13,637 nucleotides of DNA. It comes from Elusimicrobiaceae bacterium (GTDB lineage: Bacteria > Elusimicrobiota > Elusimicrobia > Elusimicrobiales > Elusimicrobiaceae). Position numbers and translations under genes: made by a program. Shown piece by piece: positions 6,045 through 13,188 of this stretch (positions are counted from its first letter, which is position 1; each line of letters opens with the position of its first letter). The stretch spans positions 1 through 13,637 of the forward strand of contig JAKSPG010000017.1 in NCBI GenBank assembly GCA_024405075.1, given 5' to 3'. The notes under the pieces are model-generated. The model ran no database searches, had not been told where the DNA came from, and worked only from the letters and a program-made list of their open reading frames with translations.

Positions 6045-7141
6045 GCATTAAACGCATTGGAATTTTAACGGCCGGGGGCGATTGCCCCGGCTTAAACGCC
6101 GTCGTACGGGCAGCTACCAAAAATGCCCTTTCGCGCGGGATAGAAGTGCTGGGTTTTAAAAACGGATTTGACGGCCTGGTGCGTAACGAATTCATCACGC
6201 TCACCAACAAAAATGTTTCCGGTATTTTGACGCTGGGCGGCACTATTTTGGGCTCCAGCAACATCGCCAACCCGTTTAAGTATACCCTTGCGCCGTTTGG
6301 CACACCCCAAAACCCGCGAGACCTATCCTCCGTAGTTGTACACAATTTTAAGGAAAACATGTTAGATGCTCTTATCACTGTTGGCGGGGACGGCACGTTG
6401 CACATGGCACAAAAATTTGTGGAGTTGGGCCTGCCCATTGTGGCCGTACCGAAAACAATTGATAACGATTTGTCCGCTACCGACCAGACTTTCGGCTTTG
6501 ACTCGGCCCTACACATCGCTACCGAAGCCATCGACCGCCTGCACACCACGGCTCAAAGTCACCACCGTGTGATGATTGTGGAAACCATGGGCCGCTACGC
6601 CGGGTGGATTGCGCTGCGTAGCGCGATCGCCGGCGGGGGCGACATTGTGCTCATCCCCGAAATCCCGTATAACGACGAAGTCATCGTCAACTATATTTTA
6701 GACCGCAAAGCTAAAGGTAAAAATTTCAGCATTGTAGTTGCGGCCGAAGGGGCCGTCAACGAGCAAGGCAAAACCTCCGTAGCCCGCACGGTGGCCGGTA
6801 GTACCGACAGCGTGCGCCTGGGTGGAATCGCCAACAAAATAAGCGATCTGATTGAAAGCAAAACAGGTATTGAGTCGCGCGCGTGCGTGCTCGGGCACAC
6901 CCAACGCGGCGGCACGCCCACAGCATTTGACCGTTGGCTTTCCACGCTTTACGGAGCTAAAGCGTTAGATTTAGTGTTGGAAAAGAAATTCGGCTACATG
7001 GCGGCCTTCCACGGGTTTGCTATGGACGAAGTAAAAATTGCAGATGCAATTTCCAACTTAAAACGCGTAGATCCGCACGGCGCCGAAGTAAAAGCCGCCC
7101 TGGAAGTGGGCATGAGTTTCGGCTCGCGCGAAATTGGCTAG
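6041..7141 (+). CDS. pfkA: 6-phosphofructokinase (mixed donor-site motif)
   Basis: Phosphorylates fructose 6-phosphate to fructose 1,6-bisphosphate in glycolysis. Motifs in order: GGDCPGLN (residues 12-19), GGDGT (115-119), PKTIDNDL (137-144, catalytic Asp), ETMGRYAGW (181-189) and GHTQRGG (285-291). The Gly in GGDGT is typical of ATP-dependent enzymes, whereas the Lys in PKTIDND is shared with pyrophosphate-dependent ones. This Gly/Lys pair belongs to the mixed (group III type) branch, so the phosphate donor should not be assumed. The length of 366 residues fits that branch. The ATG at 6041 is preferred because of GGGGGG 6 bases upstream and the overlap with the ispH stop; an upstream in-frame start at 6023 lies inside ispH. 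rlmB follows after 9 bases. Confidence 0.94.
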   Translation: MSIKRIGILTAGGDCPGLNAVVRAATKNALSRGIEVLGFKNGFDGLVRNEFITLTNKNVSGILTLGGTILGSSNIANPFKYTLAPFGTPQNPRDLSSVVVHNFKENMLDALITVGGDGTLHMAQKFVELGLPIVAVPKTIDNDLSATDQTFGFDSALHIATEAIDRLHTTAQSHHRVMIVETMGRYAGWIALRSAIAGGGDIVLIPEIPYNDEVIVNYILDRKAKGKNFSIVVAAEGAVNEQGKTSVARTVAGSTDSVRLGGIANKISDLIESKTGIESRACVLGHTQRGGTPTAFDRWLSTLYGAKALDLVLEKKFGYMAAFHGFAMDEVKIADAISNLKRVDPHGAEVKAALEVGMSFGSREIG

Positions 7142-7150
7142 GAGATTATT

Positions 7151-7897
7151 ATGAACGAAACAAATTTAGATATGATTTACGGTATCCGCCCCGTGCAAGA
7201 AGCACTGCGTAGCAAAAAACGCAACGTAACGCAGTTGTACGTATCGGACTCCAAAGCCGGCCACCGCACGGTGGAAGAAATTATTCGCCTGGCCAAACGG
7301 GCCAACGTAAAAATTGACCGCATCGATAATTCCACGCTGGACCGCCTGACCCGCCACGCCAACCACCAGGGCGTTATGGCCAAAATCCAACCCGTGCGGC
7401 TGATGAAACTTTCCAACGCTATCTACGAATCCGACGGTAATAAAAAAGATTTGTGGCTCGCCGTAGATGAAATGACGGATCCGCAAAACCTCGGAGCGAT
7501 CATCCGCAGCGCAGCGTGTTTGGGCTTTTCCACCATTATTTTGCCCAACCGCCGTACCGTCGGCATTACGCCGGCGGTGTATAAAGTAGCCTGCGGGGCT
7601 ATTGAAAATATCAACATTGTAGAAGTAGCCAATCTATCGGCCGCGTTAAACGACTTAAAAGAAGAAGGGTTTTGGATTTACGGCGCCGATATGGCCGGCA
7701 AACCGATTACTAAAATGCAGTACGCCTCCCCGGCAGTGCTGGTTATCGGCTCGGAAGGGTTTGGTATCCGCGAAAAAACGGCCGAAAACTGCGATGAAAT
7801 TATTTCTATTCCGCAAAAAGGCGGGGTAGAGAGTTTGAACGCAGCCGCCGCGGCCAGTATCATTATGTACGATATGATGGCCAAAGTCAAATGCTGA
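7151..7897 (+). CDS. rlmB: 23S rRNA 2'-O-methyltransferase, RlmB type (TrmH/SPOUT family)
   Basis: A SAM-dependent methyltransferase with a trefoil-knot fold, probably acting on the ribose of G2251 (E. coli numbering) in 23S rRNA. The N-terminal substrate-binding domain (residues 6-80) begins MIYGIRPVQEAL. The SPOUT motifs are clear: motif 1 DPQNLGAIIRSA (110-121), motif 2 IGSEGFGI (199-206) and motif 3 IPQKGGVESLNAAAAASI (220-237). At 248 residues it is a normal length. The ribosome binding site AGGAGA (7140-7145) overlaps the stop of the pfk gene. RlmB and the related TrmH subfamilies are hard to separate by eye, so the exact RNA target is inferred. The 64 bases to the converging pilin gene hold no strong hairpin terminator. 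Confidence 0.9.
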   Translation: MNETNLDMIYGIRPVQEALRSKKRNVTQLYVSDSKAGHRTVEEIIRLAKRANVKIDRIDNSTLDRLTRHANHQGVMAKIQPVRLMKLSNAIYESDGNKKDLWLAVDEMTDPQNLGAIIRSAACLGFSTIILPNRRTVGITPAVYKVACGAIENINIVEVANLSAALNDLKEEGFWIYGADMAGKPITKMQYASPAVLVIGSEGFGIREKTAENCDEIISIPQKGGVESLNAAAAASIIMYDMMAKVKC

Positions 7898-7961
7898 AAA
7901 GGTTGCTAATTTTTTATTGCGTTTTTACAGAAAATCCAACAGGCCCCGTAACTCAAATATA

Positions 7962-8486
7962 TCAATTAAGTAAATAAACGGTACATGGATGACCCCCCAA
8001 ACAAAAACTGTGGTCATCGTGTATATTGCTCTCCGTACCGCCTAAAGATTTGCAGGTTTGTTTGGCAGTATTATTGTCGGTTCGCGCAATACATTGCCTT
8101 TCGTTGGGGTGTGTTTTATCAAAGGAAAAGTAACGTTTATAGGCGATTTTTTGTGTGGGTATCATTGCATACAAATTATTAGTATTAAGATCAATTTGTA
8201 TCTCCCCGCACCCCATATATCCTTCGGAACGGGAATCATCCTCGGTTTTACAATGCGCCGGGGGTTCAAAGTCCATATCTCTCCAATAGCGTGGCCATGT
8301 TCCGTTAGTTAAATAATAACTGTCTATGGCGGTCATGTAAGCGTTCGTAAGTGCCTGCATTTGTGTAAAACGTGTTTTGGTGACGGCCACTTGATATTGC
8401 GGCAGCGCTACACTTGCCAAAATGCCAATAATCAAAACAACGACTAATAATTCAATTAAAGTAAAACCTCTTTTTTCTTTTTGCAT
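7962..8486 (-). CDS. Type IV pilin-like protein (174 aa)
   Basis: Prepilin-type protein with leader MQKEKRG, then FTLIELLVVVLIIGILASVA; cleavage is expected after Gly7 and Glu is at mature position 5. The exported domain carries several Cys (AHCKTED, MGCGEI, RQCIAR, QTCKSL, FCLGGHPC), so disulfides are likely. It shares the N-terminal third almost exactly with the pilins at 362 and 1232 but not the rest. GGAGGAG is 5 bases before the ATG at 8486. A near-consensus promoter with an 11-base A/T tract lies 35 bp upstream. It stands alone, convergent with rlmB, and no pilus assembly gene is adjacent. Confidence 0.92.
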   Translation of the reverse strand: MQKEKRGFTLIELLVVVLIIGILASVALPQYQVAVTKTRFTQMQALTNAYMTAIDSYYLTNGTWPRYWRDMDFEPPAHCKTEDDSRSEGYMGCGEIQIDLNTNNLYAMIPTQKIAYKRYFSFDKTHPNERQCIARTDNNTAKQTCKSLGGTESNIHDDHSFCLGGHPCTVYLLN

Positions 8487-8520
8487 ACATACTCCTCCAC
8501 GTAATTTTGGTTATAGCCGT

Positions 8521-8548
8521 ATAATATCAAAAAAAAAAACGATGTCAA
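8521..8548 (-). promoter_or_regulatory. Sigma70-type promoter of the minus-strand pilin with an 11-T spacer tract
   Basis: Read on the minus strand, a perfect -35 TTGACA (8548-8543) and a -10 TATTAT (8526-8521) are separated by 16 bp containing 11 T (8539-8529). The plus-strand core 8524-8543 (ATATC, A11, CGAT) is identical to 294-313. There the same core drives a gene in the opposite direction relative to the core, so the flanking bases decide which promoter is made. Confidence 0.8.
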
Positions 8549-8660
8549 GTTTTATTTTTTCTCCCGCTATATCCCGCTTTTGCCACCCGCAGGGCCGGGG
8601 CGACAAGCGGAAGAAAAAATAGTTGCCGAAAAAATCTTTCTCCGACGAAAAATATCTGAC

Positions 8661-8698
8661 AAAAAAACGGCACAAACAAAAAAATGTTTATGCCGTTT
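8661..8698 (-). terminator. Intrinsic terminator of the metallophosphoesterase-like gene
   Basis: On the minus strand, AAACGGCA (8698-8691) pairs with TGCCGTTT (8672-8665). An inner 5-bp helix (8674-8678 with 8685-8689) follows after a single mismatch. Seven T close the element (8667-8661). Confidence 0.85.
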
Positions 8699-8719
8699 GT
8701 ACAAATTACAAAGCGTATA

Positions 8720-9931
8720 TTACAGGTATAAGTCAAATTCGTCTAGCACTTTGCCTTTTTCGTTATACACTTTGGCGGATAATTTGCGGTCCACAATTTT
8801 TACCGCTACGTAGTGCCGCGCGGAAACAAAACGCGCGGTGGACGGATCCGGATTTTCGCGCTTGGCGGGAGTCTGGCCGGAAGTCCCCACCGTCATATAC
8901 GTCACGCCGCGCGGCTTTGTTTCCGCGCGGAACATAGGAAATGTCCGCTCGTAATCGGCGTCGCCGCCTTGCAACACTAAATTGACCCGGTAATCTTCAA
9001 AAATCTTAACCAAATTGAAAAACACTTCGTTATTCGGCCCTTTCGCACCCGATGAATACGCCGGTGCGTTCATCACTACGATTTTCCACTTTTCGCCCGC
9101 ACTGGCCAGGGTAGTCTTTAACCAGGAAATTTGGGCAGATTTTTCGTCTAAACTAGGCGCCCACATCGCCCCTTCCGCCGCGTTGGTATCTAGCACCACA
9201 AAACGCGCGTTAGCCGTATCAAACGAATAGTATTTAGGCGTAGCATTACTCCAGGGCATATCGTGAAAACGCCGGTAGTTGACCGTTAAAAATGTTTTAC
9301 TGGATGCATCAGCCCGCGCCGGACCATACTCGTTGGGGCCCAAAGCAATAAACAGCGGTGTTTTGTGAAGCAACTTCTTAAACGGAGTGAAAAATTCCCG
9401 GTTGGCATCGCTGTTAAGCCCGCTGCTGGTTACATTGCCGGTATGAATAATAAAATCGCTCGTTTCTCTATCCATGAGTTCAGCTAACGCCGTGCGGGAA
9501 GCGGCCGCCTCGTCCGGCAATAAATCACCCTGCGCGTCCGCCCCTTGCGGCGAGCCGGTGGCCCCCATCACCAAAAAATTAACTACTTTACGCTCAGCCG
9601 AAAACAAGGTGCGGAACGTCCCCGTTATGGGCTCTTGTGCGCCGTCGCGCGCCTCGTTATACACATATAGTTTGTAGCAATACTCCTGGTTGGGCACCAG
9701 ACCATACAGGGCTACTTTGTGGCTGCGCCCCTCGGGCGAAATCGTCATAATTTGGTTGCAGCGCGGCGCGGGGCCGTACTCCAGCCACGACGGTGTTTCC
9801 ACATCCGTCTGCCAACGCAAGATAAGCGTGGTTTGGGTAGGGTCTTCCAAATAAGGTCCGCGCACCAGTTGTGCGCCGTATCCCAAAATCGTACCTCCCA
9901 AAAAACAGATTAGAAAAAGTATTTTTTTCAT
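8720..9931 (-). CDS. Exported purple-acid-phosphatase-like protein lacking the metal ligands
   Basis: Signal peptide MKKILFLICFLGGTILGYGA, then an N-terminal fibronectin-III-like domain of the purple acid phosphatase type (residues 22-108: RGPYLEDP, ILRWQTD, WLEYGP, HKVALYGLVPNQEY, GTFRT). A metallophosphoesterase fold follows (about 115-390). The positions of all family motifs can be aligned, but each ligand is changed. GDxG is GATG (123-126), GDxxY is GNVTS (165-169), GNHE is GPNE (198-201), HxPxYS is NAPAYS (288-293), and GHxHxYER is GGDADYER (322-329). Surrounding fold residues are kept, so this looks like a selected pseudoenzyme (binding or structural role) rather than decay. Location should be periplasm or outside. 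TAGAAT ends 7 bases before the ATG, suggesting a leaderless message. It is divergent from the beta-barrel gene at 10015 and has its own terminator. Confidence 0.88.
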   Translation of the reverse strand: MKKILFLICFLGGTILGYGAQLVRGPYLEDPTQTTLILRWQTDVETPSWLEYGPAPRCNQIMTISPEGRSHKVALYGLVPNQEYCYKLYVYNEARDGAQEPITGTFRTLFSAERKVVNFLVMGATGSPQGADAQGDLLPDEAAASRTALAELMDRETSDFIIHTGNVTSSGLNSDANREFFTPFKKLLHKTPLFIALGPNEYGPARADASSKTFLTVNYRRFHDMPWSNATPKYYSFDTANARFVVLDTNAAEGAMWAPSLDEKSAQISWLKTTLASAGEKWKIVVMNAPAYSSGAKGPNNEVFFNLVKIFEDYRVNLVLQGGDADYERTFPMFRAETKPRGVTYMTVGTSGQTPAKRENPDPSTARFVSARHYVAVKIVDRKLSAKVYNEKGKVLDEFDLYL

Positions 9932-10014
9932 CTCTTTTATTCTATCAAATATCCCCCGTACAAAAAAGAAGTTTCCGTTTCAAAAACGCGTAAAATTTGG
10001 TTAAATAAGAATAT

Positions 10015-10899
10015 ATGAAAAAAATCACTGTACTCTTGTCGTTACTTACCTTAACCGTTGGCTTACATGCCAAGACGGTAGACGTCGGCCTGGCTTACAC
10101 GGGTGATTCGCACCACTTTGACCGCGTACAAGCCAGCGCCACAGTGGCCCTTAACTTGAACGTGCTGGCCGGCCTGGAAGCCAAAATGACCAGCGAACGC
10201 GCATTTAAGGACCCGGTATACGCCGTTTCAATGCCTTTGGCATTGGATTTAGAATTAATACGCATCAGCCTGCGACCGTTTTATTATTTCAAAAATAAAA
10301 GCGATAACCCGGCCTTTCAAGATGCCTCCGCCTTTGGGATAGCCACCCAACTGCGTATGGCCATGCGTGAGGATGAAGTAAATGATATCTACTCCCACGC
10401 ATTTATAAGCGCCGCATTTGCGCGCCAAAAAGGAACTGTTTTTTTCAACGACGGCACGGATCAAAACCGCTACTATTCCCAAATGGCCTATTCGCTGGGG
10501 CTTTCCAACACATTTTTCAATGCGTTCGGTTTAGATTTGATGGGCACGATATTCCAATATCCTAACGGCATTACCGACGTAGCCGGCTTACGCAGTATCA
10601 TGGACCAGCAGGAACTGGCCAACTTACAGACGTTGGATGTCGTTCACCAACTGCCCAACTATACGGTAGGAGCCCGGTTGACCCGCCTGTGGGCCGACAA
10701 CGGATCCTCGTTATATGTGGGATATCGCTACGGCGAATTTCACTCCACGGCAGACAAACCGGAACATTCACTAATCGTAGGCAATTCATTTATCGTGGCG
10801 CAGCGTGTTTCTTTGGACGTCATGTATAACCACGTACGCACCGTACACAACAAAAACCGCCGCGATATTTTAGCCATACAGTTAAATACTTCTTTTTAA
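10015..10899 (+). CDS. Predicted outer-membrane beta-barrel protein
   Basis: Signal peptide MKKITVLLSLLTLTVGLHA with probable cleavage after HA. The mature part shows repeated amphipathic strands of alternating residues (for example VDVGLAYTGD, RISLRPFYYF, SSLYVGYRYGEF, RVSLDVMYNHV). It ends RDILAIQLNTSF, with a C-terminal Phe as in the signal recognised by the BAM assembly machinery. No specific porin or receptor family is recognised. It is 294 residues long. It is the first gene of a compact run: the histidine kinase starts 11 bases after its stop. It is divergent from the phosphatase-like gene with an 83-bp shared upstream region. No strong Shine-Dalgarno precedes the ATG. Confidence 0.7.
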   Translation: MKKITVLLSLLTLTVGLHAKTVDVGLAYTGDSHHFDRVQASATVALNLNVLAGLEAKMTSERAFKDPVYAVSMPLALDLELIRISLRPFYYFKNKSDNPAFQDASAFGIATQLRMAMREDEVNDIYSHAFISAAFARQKGTVFFNDGTDQNRYYSQMAYSLGLSNTFFNAFGLDLMGTIFQYPNGITDVAGLRSIMDQQELANLQTLDVVHQLPNYTVGARLTRLWADNGSSLYVGYRYGEFHSTADKPEHSLIVGNSFIVAQRVSLDVMYNHVRTVHNKNRRDILAIQLNTSF

Positions 10900-10910
10900 G
10901 AGGAAACAAT

Positions 10911-11654
10911 ATGGAACGAAAGGATTTTCCGCTTAATGCGCAAATGCTCGCCCTGCTCGCCCATAAGTTACGCACGCCCCTATCTGTAATCAACGGCTAT
11001 TGCGAAGCAGCACTGGCGCAGGACAAGAAAGCATTGCCACTTACCACAGCAAAAGCCTTGCAGGAAATCAATACGCAGGGCTTGTTGTTGGCCCAGCAGG
11101 TAGATAAACTGCTTGCATTTAACCAAGTGTTTGCCATGCAGGAGCAGGATTTACAAAAACAGGAAATTCCCTTAAAAGATTTAGTAAAAAAAGTGGCCGC
11201 CGAAGCGTTAGCCCAGGCGGAAAAATTTCCGAAACCGGCCGAACCGGAAAACCCGGGCCTGCGTAGCGGCACATTTATAGAAACCGATTGCCCGCCCGCG
11301 CTGGTCGTCACCGCAGATGAAAAATTATTGCGTTTATGTATTTTGGAATTATTATCTAACGCCATTAAATTCAACCCGCGGGCGGAAAAAATTATCAAAA
11401 TTCAATGCGTCAACCATGGCGACCGCATTTCCGTTTCCGTGCGTGACTACGGCCAAGGTATCCGTCCGCAGGATATCAAACGCATTTTTGAGCCTTTCTA
11501 CCAGGTAGATGACGATTTTACCGGGCAGGTTGCCGGGTGCGGTCTAGGTCTATCCACCGTCAAACAAATTGCCACCCTGCACCACGGCTCCGTAAGCGTT
11601 GTTTCCGACAGGGGGCTGGGCTCTATCTTTACGCTGGATTTACCCATTGCTTGA
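10911..11654 (+). CDS. Soluble histidine kinase without a sensor domain
   Basis: A 247-residue protein made almost only of the kinase core. The dimerisation and phosphoacceptor helix carries His18 in LLAHKLRTPLSVI. The HATPase domain has the N box ELLSNAIKFN (Asn150), the G1 box DYGQGI (179-184), the F box FEPF (193-196) and the G2 box GCGLGLSTVKQI (209-220). There is no membrane segment, PAS, GAF or HAMP region, and only 17 residues precede the His. Sensing must therefore come from a partner. AGAGGAAA is 7 bases before the ATG. No response regulator is in the window; the next gene, 3 bases on, encodes an unknown helical protein that could be a partner. Its operon mates are two membrane proteins, suggesting an envelope signal. 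Catalytic residues look intact. Confidence 0.92.
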   Translation: MERKDFPLNAQMLALLAHKLRTPLSVINGYCEAALAQDKKALPLTTAKALQEINTQGLLLAQQVDKLLAFNQVFAMQEQDLQKQEIPLKDLVKKVAAEALAQAEKFPKPAEPENPGLRSGTFIETDCPPALVVTADEKLLRLCILELLSNAIKFNPRAEKIIKIQCVNHGDRISVSVRDYGQGIRPQDIKRIFEPFYQVDDDFTGQVAGCGLGLSTVKQIATLHHGSVSVVSDRGLGSIFTLDLPIA

Positions 11655-11657
11655 TTT

Positions 11658-12182
11658 ATGACTACCGAAACTCTTTTAGAAACCCTTTCCCAACATTGCG
11701 ATACGCTGCGCGGTCACCTGGGCCAAGCTTCTCAAACACTGCAGGAACTAGACCGCCGCCTGGTGCAAATTGTTCAGCAACTGCACAAAAATATTGAAGT
11801 GCGCGACACGTCTTTTGCGCCAGACTTCAACGCGTATTGCCAACAATTACGCCGCACGTTGGACGAACAGGACCCCGCCTGGACGGCCTTGCGTGCCCAA
11901 ACCCGCACCTATAAACCGACCGATTGGGATGCTTCCCTGGCACTGGCGGCCAAAGGATTTAACAGCCGCGCCAAAACGCTTTCGCGTGCGTGTGACGAGT
12001 TTACTACTGCTTACGATGTATTTAGCCATACCTACAAAAATTTTACAGCCGCTAAATTAAACGTGTGGCTGTTGACCTCCTGCCAAAATGATTTGCTGAA
12101 TTTGACGGGAAAAATTCTTTTTTTAGCGCGGGAAATTGCTAAACATGCCGAGCGCAACCGGGGGAAACATGCTGCAGGATAA
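11658..12182 (+). CDS. Unidentified helical cytoplasmic protein
   Basis: A 174-residue protein without signal peptide or membrane segment. The first 45 residues (ETLSQHCDTLRGHLGQASQT onward, then LDRRLVQIVQQLHKNI) have the heptad look of a coiled coil. The rest is mostly predicted helix and rich in Lys, Arg, Ala and Leu (AKGFNSRAKTLSRACDEF, LNLTGKILFLAREIAKHAE). No family is recognised. It begins 3 bases after the kinase stop with no separate Shine-Dalgarno, and its end overlaps the start of the AI-2E-type gene by 14 bases, so it should be translated in coupling with both. Being wedged between a sensor-less kinase and a membrane protein, it may link the two, but that is position-based inference only. 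Confidence 0.75.
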   Translation: MTTETLLETLSQHCDTLRGHLGQASQTLQELDRRLVQIVQQLHKNIEVRDTSFAPDFNAYCQQLRRTLDEQDPAWTALRAQTRTYKPTDWDASLALAAKGFNSRAKTLSRACDEFTTAYDVFSHTYKNFTAAKLNVWLLTSCQNDLLNLTGKILFLAREIAKHAERNRGKHAAG

Positions 12183-13188
12183 AACGACTTACTACTACTT
12201 AAAAACAACCGCCGTTTGTTTAACGATTATTGCCGCCGGCGTAGTGACGGCGTTTTTGGTGTACACACGGGCGTTACTGATTCCGCTGATTATTTCCATT
12301 TTCCTCTACACTATTTTGGCTCAAACCACTTTGTATTTGCGCCAGAAATTTTCGTTTCCGCATTGGCTGGCACTGACGGCATCTATTACGCTGGGTGTGG
12401 CATTTTTTGCTTCTGTTATTTTGTTTACCACCACATCCGTCGGTCAATTTTTAAAAGGAACCGAGGTATACCGCCAAAACTTAATTACTACTATTGGCGA
12501 TATCGTCGCGCGATTGCAACAATACGGCATCACGCTGGACCAAAATTTTATAGAAAATTACGTACGCGATTTGCCGCTTTTCAATTGGCTTAAAAACTTT
12601 GGCGGCAAGTTGTTTTCCGTCGTTTCCAATATTACGTTGATTGTGCTATTTATGACGTTTTTCCTCGTAGGAGGCAAAAGAAGGCAACCCATTACCAATC
12701 CGGCTATTAAAGAAATGCTGGCCAACGTATCGGTTTATTTGTCAGTAAAACTGATGGCTTCGCTTGCGACGGGGTTAGTGGTAGCGGGGATTTTGCTGGG
12801 CTTTCAAATTAAGCTGGCCGTACTGTTTGCACTGTTTGCTTTTCTGCTTAATTTTATCCCGAGTATCGGCTCTATTGTGTCGGTATTACTTCCGACCCCG
12901 GTACTGTTTTTACAGTTTGGGCTAGGGCCTAAATTTTTCATCGTTATCGGTTTGCTGACCGCAACGGAGTTTATCATCGGCAATTTACTGGAACCGCGTT
13001 TTTTAGGCGAAGGCATGGATTTGCACCCGGTGGCATTGGTGGGTAGTTTAATTTTCTGGTCGCTCGTGTGGGGCGTGCCGGGGGCGTTCTTATCCGTTCC
13101 GCTGACGGCCTCGCTTAAGATTGTGTTAAGCAAAATTAAGCAAACTCGCCCCGTGGCCGAGATTTTAGCCGGACGCCTGCCACATTAA
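12169..13188 (+). CDS. AI-2E family (PerM/TqsA-like) membrane protein
   Basis: A 339-residue polytopic protein. The usual order is seen: two N-terminal membrane helices (about 12-60), a further helix, a soluble stretch (about 95-155), then several helices with the family signatures LNFIPSIGSIVSVLLPTPV and FIIGNLLEPRFLGEGMDLHP near the C-terminus, followed by the WSLVWGVPGAFLSVPLTA segment. Members include the autoinducer-2 exporter TqsA, but others move sodium, protons or unknown substrates. The ATG at 12169 is chosen for GGGGG at 12160-12164; earlier in-frame starts at 12136 (TTG) and 12145 lie deeper in the previous gene and lack such a site. It is last in the operon, with a terminator after it. 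luxS in the same window makes an AI-2 role possible but unproven. Confidence 0.92.
   Translation: MLQDKTTYYYLKTTAVCLTIIAAGVVTAFLVYTRALLIPLIISIFLYTILAQTTLYLRQKFSFPHWLALTASITLGVAFFASVILFTTTSVGQFLKGTEVYRQNLITTIGDIVARLQQYGITLDQNFIENYVRDLPLFNWLKNFGGKLFSVVSNITLIVLFMTFFLVGGKRRQPITNPAIKEMLANVSVYLSVKLMASLATGLVVAGILLGFQIKLAVLFALFAFLLNFIPSIGSIVSVLLPTPVLFLQFGLGPKFFIVIGLLTATEFIIGNLLEPRFLGEGMDLHPVALVGSLIFWSLVWGVPGAFLSVPLTASLKIVLSKIKQTRPVAEILAGRLPH

Noticed and set aside
5983..6549. A 188-residue open frame on the minus strand.
   Set aside because: It lies entirely antisense to ispH and pfk, which have unambiguous family motifs; composition is that of a shadow frame.
7898..7961. Bidirectional terminator between rlmB and the converging pilin.
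   Set aside because: T-rich stretches are present but no stem longer than about 4 bp could be found.
8422..8937. Several small plus-strand frames between the third pilin and the phosphatase-like gene.
   Set aside because: They overlap the pilin start, its promoter, the minus-strand terminator and the end of the phosphatase-like gene, and none has a credible ribosome binding site or protein-like sequence.
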